This document shows, piece after piece, positions 46,997 to 52,500 of a DNA stretch of 52,500 nucleotides. Source of the DNA: Lingula anatina. Lineage: Eukaryota; Brachiopoda; Lingulata; Lingulida; Lingulidae. The number at the start of each line of letters is the position of its first letter. The stretch's first letter is position 1. The notes beneath the pieces are model-generated. The model saw only the letters and a list, made by a program, of their open reading frames with translations, did not search any database and was not told where the DNA came from. Location of the stretch: the NCBI RefSeq assembly GCF_001039355.2, contig NW_019775428.1, positions 84,870 through 137,369 on the forward strand, read 5' to 3'. The translations under genes and the position numbers were made by a program.

Positions 46997-48984
46997 ACTG
47001 TGCTTGTGTGTGCATGTCTGTTTGTGTTAACATGTTTTTTTTGTATGTTTTTTTCAGTGTTTGAGTGTTGATGTGAGTGTGTGCATTTTTGTGTATATGT
47101 GTGAGCATGTGCGTGAGTGTTTGGGTTTGTGTGTGTGAATGTGTGTATGCATTTGGGCATTTATATATAATATGTTTGTGTGCACAAATAAAAAAAGAAA
47201 ACTCCCCAGACATGCTAATTTTTTGTGTTTTTTTATTTTATTAAAAAAAAAAGAAAAAGAAGAAAAAAGAACACTCTCAAGACAATGCAAAAGCCTGTTT
47301 CATCGAATTCAATACTCATTCCAAGGTGTCTCAATGAAAGATATTGATCAATAGCCTTCATTGAAAAAGATTACGCTCATTATGTTGTCCAGGATGAAGT
47401 GACCCCATGGGACTTCATTATTTTATTTCACCAGATTCTGATACTGTTCCTTCGGTCTCCTAGGTGTTAGTGTCCAGACTTACTAGTCACTTCAGGCGGA
47501 AGTGTATCGTGATCACTGACAAGAGAGTGAGAATGATGAACGAGGTCCTCACCTGCGCCAAGCTCATTAAGATGTATGCTTGGGAAAAGTCATTTGCCAA
47601 GACAATATCAGGTTAGGGTGCAGTCCATTTTTGCACCTTATATCTTACAAATACGTACAGAGAGTATTAATGCATTTTATAACCTCAAGGGGATATATTA
47701 ACAAGGGATGAAATATATATTTTTCAGAACAAGTTACACTAATTTGGCCAATTATCACATGCGATCCTGTCTCATAATGGGAAGTGAATTAAGTTTCTAA
47801 AAAGGGGACAGTGTACTTAAATGTGCACATAGACAAACTGAAAAACTGAATTTCACACTTTGGAAAATTACTTGTATGAAAGAAAATAAAGTGAAATTCA
47901 AAAGGTAGATGAATTTAATTTCAGGTATCCGTTCCGATGAGCGAAGTATATTGGAGAAGTCTGCTTATGTCCAGAGTGTTAGCATAGCTGCCACACCCCT
48001 AGTTCCCATCGTCGCTGCCGTCTTAACGTTCATTGTTCACGCTCAAACAGGAAATGACCTCACAGCTGCTCAAGTAAGTTGTGTCGAGATATGAAATCAG
48101 AAAGGAGAGAATGTATGGTTGTTTAGGAAGTAAAGTGGTGTGTTTTCTCCATTGTGTTTATACATATGATAGTTAATGTTTTCCAAATAATTGACGATAT
48201 TTAAGACAGTTTGAACCATTAAAATTAATTGAAATTATTTGTAATAAGATGTTTGTCGTTTATTTAGATTGTTTAAAGTGTGAATAAGAAAATTGCAGAT
48301 TGTTTGTAATTAACATAAAATAATGTATCACACTATTATTTTTATTGATATGTATAAATAATTGTCTTTGAATTTAGTTAGAAATTGTCAAAACTGAGCT
48401 GTCATGATCCCATGGCACCAGCACCATCTACTGGAGATGGCATGAGGTTTACCTCAGCATTGATCAAAGCCTCATTGTCTCCATTCAGATTTTATCCAGA
48501 ATTATTCAGTTGTAGCTGACTTGTGTTATAATTATTGAACTGACACCTCTTTTTTTTATCAATACACATGTTTATGCATAATTGTCCATTAAGACTGTGG
48601 GGAAATTCAAGGGTATACTCCCTGTATTTGAGAGATTTGAGGATTGGAATTTAATATTCAATTTGTCTAAATAAGCCAAAGTCCAAATCCCTCTCTCATC
48701 ACAGCAAATTTACAATTTTCAAGACTTTCATGTAATTCTTCTATATACGTATATATGCAAGATTCTTATAGACTAGTTATTCCATCCCTTTACTTGTTGG
48801 CATATTAACATCTGCTTCCATTTCAATTTTATCTTTGATTATTTTGAAGATCAAAATGTTTGATTTTTCATCTCAGGTGTACACTTTAGTCACTGTTTTA
48901 TACTCTACGTGTTACTACATTGGTGCTTTCCCATATGCAGTCCGAGCACTGTCAGAGTTCAGAGTATCATGCGAACGTGTGAAG
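43634..48984 (+). CDS. ABCC5-like: ABCC5 (MRP5)-like ABC transporter, 5' part of gene
   Basis: Exons in this window: 43315-44014, 44368-44481, 44911-45069, 45338-45485, 46043-46190, 46414-46499, 46767-46940, 47464-47611, 47925-48073, then one of 48877-48984, 50492-50599 or 51914-52021. Phases agree throughout, giving about 538 residues: an N-terminal tail and all of TMD1. Family-typical segments include DNAGLLSFVSYSW, LEKLWQEEL, CANDGQRLFD, ILFYP, RMMNEVLTCAKLIKMYAWE and LEKSAYVQS. These fit ABCC5 better than ABCC1, and there is no TMD0. Family role: ATP-driven export of cyclic nucleotides and organic anions across the plasma membrane. The linker, NBD1, TMD2 and NBD2 lie beyond the window. 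Confidence 0.93.
44368..44481 (+). CDS. ABCC5-like: ABCC exon 2
   Basis: 3' splice site TTTTTGAAG ends at 44367, donor GTGGGA at 44482. It encodes HLEMGEIPIEEGVAYHSPPR and KTFIPIRPKQNR, the cytoplasmic segment before TMD1. Phase 2 in and out. Confidence 0.88.
   Translation, partial: AFRDGRNPNRGGCCLSLSPQEICTGHEDFYTHKTKAK
44911..45069 (+). CDS. ABCC5-like: ABCC exon 3: pre-TMD1 conserved segment
   Basis: 3' splice site TATATTCCAG ends at 44910, donor GTAGTC at 45070. It encodes DNAGLLSFVSYSWMTRIMW and a Trp-rich stretch, matching the DNAGLFSCMTFSW region of ABCC5. Confidence 0.93.
45338..45485 (+). CDS. ABCC5-like: ABCC exon 4: first TMD1 helix
   Basis: 3' splice site TTTCACTAG ends at 45337, donor GTAAGT at 45486, 148 nt. 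It encodes LEKLWQEELKRKGPEKASV and a hydrophobic helix (FIVATIIFIFMLGFSFLGP). Confidence 0.95.
46043..46190 (+). CDS. ABCC5-like: ABCC exon 5: second TMD1 helix
   Basis: 3' splice site TGTATTTCAG ends at 46042, donor GTAAGA at 46191, 148 nt. It encodes AYLVRSILEHAQ and FALVAGLFISELGRSISFAV. Confidence 0.94.
46414..46499 (+). CDS. ABCC5-like: ABCC exon 6: coupling loop
   Basis: 3' splice site TTTTTCTTCAG ends at 46413, donor GTATGG at 46500, 86 nt. It encodes IRVRGGALSLIFKKILRLRS, matching the RLRGAILTMAFKKILKLKN region of ABCC5. Confidence 0.95.
46767..46940 (+). CDS. ABCC5-like: ABCC exon 7: TMD1 helices 3 and 4
   Basis: 3' splice site TTTTTCTTCCAG ends at 46766, donor GTAAGC at 46941, 174 nt. 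It encodes LVNLCANDGQRLFDA and two hydrophobic stretches ending ILFYPFQ. A (TG)n repeat begins 18 bp after the donor. Confidence 0.96.
46959..46994. repeat. (TG)n microsatellite
   Basis: Pure TG repeats followed by degenerate TG-rich sequence up to about 47160, in the intron after ABCC exon 7. Confidence 0.95.
47464..47611 (+). CDS. ABCC5-like: ABCC exon 8
   Basis: 3' splice site GGTCTCCTAG ends at 47463, donor GTTAGG at 47612, 148 nt. It encodes HFRRKCIVITDKRVRMMNEV and LIKMYAWEKSFAK, a strongly conserved ABCC cytoplasmic segment. Confidence 0.96.
47925..48073 (+). CDS. ABCC5-like: ABCC exon 9: TMD1 helix 5
   Basis: 3' splice site TTAATTTCAG ends at 47924, donor GTAAGT at 48074, 149 nt. 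It encodes IRSDERSILEKSAYVQS, a hydrophobic helix (PLVPIVAAVLTFIVHA) and DLTAAQ. It ends in phase 0, which all three exon 10 versions accept. Confidence 0.96.
48877..48984 (+). CDS. ABCC5-like: ABCC exon 10A: TMD1 helix 6, first version
   Basis: 3' splice site TTTTTCATCTCAG ends at 48876, donor GTAATT at 48985, 108 nt. It encodes VYTLVTVLYSTCYYIGAFPY then AVRALSEFRVSCERVK. About 16 of 36 residues are identical to 10B. It is more diverged from human ABCC5 than 10B but fully open. Confidence 0.88.
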
Positions 48985-50491
48985 GTAATTCATGTGGTAG
49001 TTAACAAGGATTAAACAACTCTATCCATTTGTGAATGGATCTGGGCAGCAATCACATTTGTTAACCTCTAACTTTAGAACATTTCTTGTGAGGTGTATGT
49101 TTTTTTTTCCATAAATATTATTATTTTTTTATGTTTAAGTAGGTGTAATGTAAACTTTTTATTTGTAGTCAAATGATACCCTCTTTTAAATATATCTCTT
49201 AGTTATAGAAAAAAAAATGTTTGAGACTCTGGCACATGAACACAAGTAACTTGAACAAACTCACTCCAAACATCTTAACCTGCTTATTAATAAATGTCTA
49301 TTTTATAAAAGCTACCAGATTATGGGTGTCACACTGCTGCTGCTACTTCTAATGCACTGACTTCTGTACAGAGACTAATGAAGAGACAGTGAAATGTTGA
49401 ATAAAAAAAGAAGAAAAATAATTAAAAACCAGACAAACAATTGATAAGAAAAAAGGGAGAAGAAGAAGGAAACTTGAACAGTGGGGAAATAGAAACAAAG
49501 ATAAAGAGAAAATGAGCCTCAATAGAAATATGAACAGTTTACTGGTCTCACATTATATGTATCTATCCATGCTGTATTATCAAAGGCTTATTCTTACATG
49601 TAACATGCCCACTGACTCAAATCTACATTTCTTTTTGTTTTTGTTTTTTTAAACTTTTTTTTTTTTAGTTTTTTTTCTCTTCTCTTAGTGGGGGTTATGT
49701 TTCCAATATAAGCAGCTAACCACCATAAAGCTTTCAGAAGATTTTATTAACAAAACCTGAATCTAGATGAAGTCTGTACATTGGTACATATTTTTGCTTT
49801 GTTCTCCCGCATTTTTTTGTGTGGAGCAACAATTTTACAATTTCTCCCCACTCAGGAAATATATTAACTACCAGTTTGTTAAAAATTGCATAACCTATTT
49901 TTCTTACATTTTTGTAGGAAAAGAAAAACTTTGAAAGAAAACCTTTATTCCTACTTTTTATTGAGTTTATTAAAAATTTTTTGTGTTTTTAAAAAGTCTC
50001 ATGTCACTTAAATGTCACAAAATTTAATGTCATTTTTAATTCAAATACGAAATCTGAAATTTGAGTGGAAATATACATTAATTCCTGTGATTAACGATAC
50101 TGTCTGAGAACTTTTGCAGTTACTTGAGTAATCCACTGTATGTTATTTACTGTCCACAAAAAGAAATTATATTGGAAACTCATCTATTGGAAACTCATCA
50201 TACTTTTGCCATTTCCTGGAATTAATACACCTGTACTCATCACTAGAAACTCTTTTCTTGTTAACATACCCTTGCCATGAACAGTCTGTAATCTCTGTTT
50301 ACAGAAGTTACTGGGAACTCGCCTCTGAAAAGCAGGGTGTTGAAACGAGCTGTAAGGAAATATGGAGATCATTTTTTATTTTCAGAAACACATGATGAAA
50401 AAATGGATACCACAAGCAAATGCACAAACAAAACACTGTTTCTTGGAAATTTCAATTATTCAGTATCCTACCTTCTTCTTTCCCTACCTAG
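48985..50491 (+). other. Intron between ABCC exons 10A and 10B
   Basis: 1.5 kb of AT-rich sequence with A- and T-runs. No further exon copy was recognised. Confidence 0.5.
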
Positions 50492-50599
50492 GCCTACACA
50501 ATAGTTAGCGTACTGAATTCAATGAGGTTTCAAATAGGCGTCCTTCCATATTCTGTGAAGGCTTTAGCTGATTGTTTCATCTCTTTGTCAAGAATAAAG
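50492..50599 (+). CDS. ABCC5-like: ABCC exon 10B: TMD1 helix 6, second version
   Basis: 3' splice site with a strong pyrimidine tract (CTTCTTTCCCTACCTAG) ends at 50491, donor GTAAAA at 50600, 108 nt. It encodes AYTIVSVLNSMRFQIGVLPY then SVKALADCFISLSRIK. This version is closest to vertebrate ABCC5 (VLNSM, PYSVK). Confidence 0.9.
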
Positions 50600-51808
50600 G
50601 TAAAAAGAGTGTACAAATGGTGTGTGTATAGATCCAGTATGGCCTTCTATTCTTTTGCATGGCATATGTGTAAACCTTGGGCTATTTTTCTACTTAACTA
50701 TTTACAAGCTTCACTATGTATTTTCCTTTTGCTGAGTTCATACTAATTGTAGTAAGAATTGAATTCTACTTATATCTTTTTCTTGTTTTTCATTTGCTTT
50801 TTTGCTGGTATTTCATGTATTTATTTGGTTATTCCGATAAATTAAGTGTTATGTATTTAGTTGCCAACCTATACATGGCATGTTAATTTTTTAGCTTTCC
50901 TAACTCAAGGCTTATCAATTTACTTGTAAGTATTACTGACAAAAAAAAAATAAAAATTCACCTTACATTTGCTAAAATGTCTTTTCACTGTTCGTAAGGA
51001 TTTAATATGTTGCAAAATTATATATAAAATAGACATATATAAAATAGACGTAAAAGGTGCAAGTTAGCTTCCAGCGCACTTTTTGTTTTTCTCAACATTT
51101 CCAAATTGAAAAAAGAATTAGAGGCAGCACTACGTGTAAGATAAGTCTGCTTGTCAATTTTAATTTCAGGATTATCTGTTGAGTGTCTTACAAATATGAA
51201 ATTTCTGAATATTTATACCATAGTTTAGTAAATGTTATGTATTAGAACACCAGTTTAGGTTTGCCTTCATCTTGACTCTATTCCTTGGCATATTGCTTGG
51301 ATATTACAATGTGTCCATGCTGCATTACTTTCTATCTGCATCATAAGGCACAGCTCTTATGTAGTAAGATATAATATGATTAAGCTTGATTAGGAAAAAA
51401 CTTAATTTAAGAGCATATCATTCTTAAAGGTACTGTATGGGCCACCCCTCTTGGATTTCAGCCTTCAGTGGAAGCTTGTCTCCATATTAATAATCAACCT
51501 TACCATTTCTAGGATGTGAGTGAAGGAAGATAGAGCGTGTGCATTGTGTTTTGTATGTTATGGTCAGGTAACTGTATCCAAATACACACACACATACAAA
51601 CACACACACAAGACCTGTCACCAGCAAAGGGGGGAAGGTTGGGGCTCTTCTAAAAGTGGGGACCTTTTTACCCAGATGGTAGATCAAGTTTTGATGGAGA
51701 GTGGAGCTTTTCTTAACCAAAGGTTTAGTTTGTTTGACCCCCACCCCCTTTCCAATGAATCACCCCACTGCCCCTGAGTCACTTACTAACACATACATAT
51801 ACTAAAGG

Positions 51809-51857
<49 letters not shown>

Positions 51858-51913
51858 ATGGATGGATGGATAGATAACTGTAATAAACAGAAGATATATG
51901 TATATACCATTAG
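50600..51913 (+). other. Intron between ABCC exons 10B and 10C
   Basis: 1.3 kb, AT-rich, with CA-rich sequence at about 51580-51610 and a (GA)n tract at 51813-51852 followed by GGAT repeats. No other exon was recognised. Confidence 0.5.
51813..51852. repeat. (GA)n microsatellite with GGAT repeats
   Basis: Pure GA repeats followed by GGATGGATGGATGGATAGATA, about 60 bp before exon 10C. Confidence 0.95.
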
Positions 51914-52021
51914 GCTTTCACTGCCTGGAGTCTCCTGGGTCCTCTAGCAAGCTAGCTGCTATTTGTTCCATATGCTGTCAAAGCTATGGCTGAGGGCAGA
52001 GTAACCATGAGAAGACTGAAG
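51914..52021 (+). pseudogene. ABCC5-like: ABCC exon 10C: third helix 6 version with in-frame stop
   Basis: AG at 51912-51913 and donor GTACAC at 52022 enclose exactly 108 nt. In phase 0 this reads AFTAWSLLGPLAS, a TAG stop at 51953-51955, then LLFVPYAVKAMAEGRVTMRR and LK. It is clearly homologous to 10A and 10B (AFT start, PYAVKA, R-x-K end). The 3' splice site lacks a good pyrimidine tract because purine-rich repeats lie just upstream. It is either a decayed copy, a copy with one sequencing error, or a stop-containing exon that is still spliced. Confidence 0.8.
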
Positions 52022-52259
52022 GTACACACTAATGGGGACACATACACTAGTAGAAATAACCTTTTCTTTCACTGTCAGATATTTGGCCAAATAGAATTAA
52101 CATTTCTGAGGGTTAAGCTAATTAATTCTGTCTGAGTGGAGCAAAGCTTATCGGTGTGTGGTGACACTATAAACTATTAAAATAAAATGCCTCCTTTGTT
52201 TAAGTCAGGAGGTGGACATTTACAGTTGCATTTTGCATTTTCCTTGTAACCACTTTTTA

Positions 52260-52500
52260 TGTACAGACACAGATGTGTCTGTACATATAGCCGTCATCTG
52301 CGTCTGTCGTCGCCGTCGTTGCCGTTGTCGCCGTGCACTTTTACCGATAACACGATAAGTGGAAAACTGTTTTTTCTTTTGGCTTGAAACTTACAGAACT
52401 GATGAATATTTATAATACGCAGGTCAAGTTCGAAAATCAGCATGATCGGGTCACTGATAGGGAATTTATGCTGTTTTTTCACTTTTTTCAGCATATATGC
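52260..52500. repeat. Hairpin and CGTCGTC-rich dispersed-repeat-like sequence at window edge
   Basis: TGTACAGACACA and its exact complement are separated by two bases (52260-52285). A CGTCGTCGCCGTCGTTGCCG-type run follows, then TTGGCTTGAAACTTACAGAA and so on to the window end. The composition differs from the surrounding intron and looks like one end of a transposon copy. The other end is outside. Confidence 0.4.

Overview
This window is animal nuclear DNA: multi-exon genes with GT-AG introns, AT-rich non-coding sequence, many simple repeats and several families of small inverted-repeat elements. The gene set (a membrane-anchored FkbM methyltransferase, an intronless Toll-like receptor with one LRRCT, a group I PAK kinase and an ABCC5-like transporter) and the high density of palindromic elements suggest a marine invertebrate, most likely a lophotrochozoan such as a mollusc or brachiopod. 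The sequence alone does not fix the species.

Layout. 1-1.2 kb: last or only coding exon of an FkbM-type methyltransferase (+). 3.0-5.5 kb: single-exon Toll-like receptor (-), 837 residues. 7.2-21.2 kb: a p21-activated kinase (PAK) gene (+). I could join it exon by exon (14 coding exons, about 506 residues) with all phases agreeing. 21.2-43.3 kb: a long region without a recognisable host gene. It holds small palindromic elements, a ~2 kb near-identical tandem duplication with an N at the junction, and a broken, internally deleted Ty3/gypsy retrotransposon (-). 43.3-52.5 kb: the 5' part of an ABCC5/MRP5-like transporter (+). Its N-terminal tail and first transmembrane domain are present. The nucleotide-binding domains lie beyond the window.

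The most notable finding is alternative-exon architecture in both large genes. PAK has two tandem versions of the exon encoding the DFG-to-APE activation loop. Both are exactly 97 nt with the same phases, so including both would shift the frame. The ABCC gene has three tandem 108-nt versions of the exon for the sixth membrane helix of TMD1, and the third carries an in-frame TAG. Other notable structures are a PAK intron built from tandem repeats that include the 3' splice site and the exon start, an in-frame Gly-Gln minisatellite inside the TLR's TIR domain, and a 305-bp palindrome interrupted by a retroposon tail, each with its own target-site duplication.

The genes do not form one pathway. 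TLR and PAK both belong to signalling, but nothing in the sequence ties them together. All exon calls rest on splice motifs, reading phase and similarity to protein families as I know them; no database search or transcript data were available.
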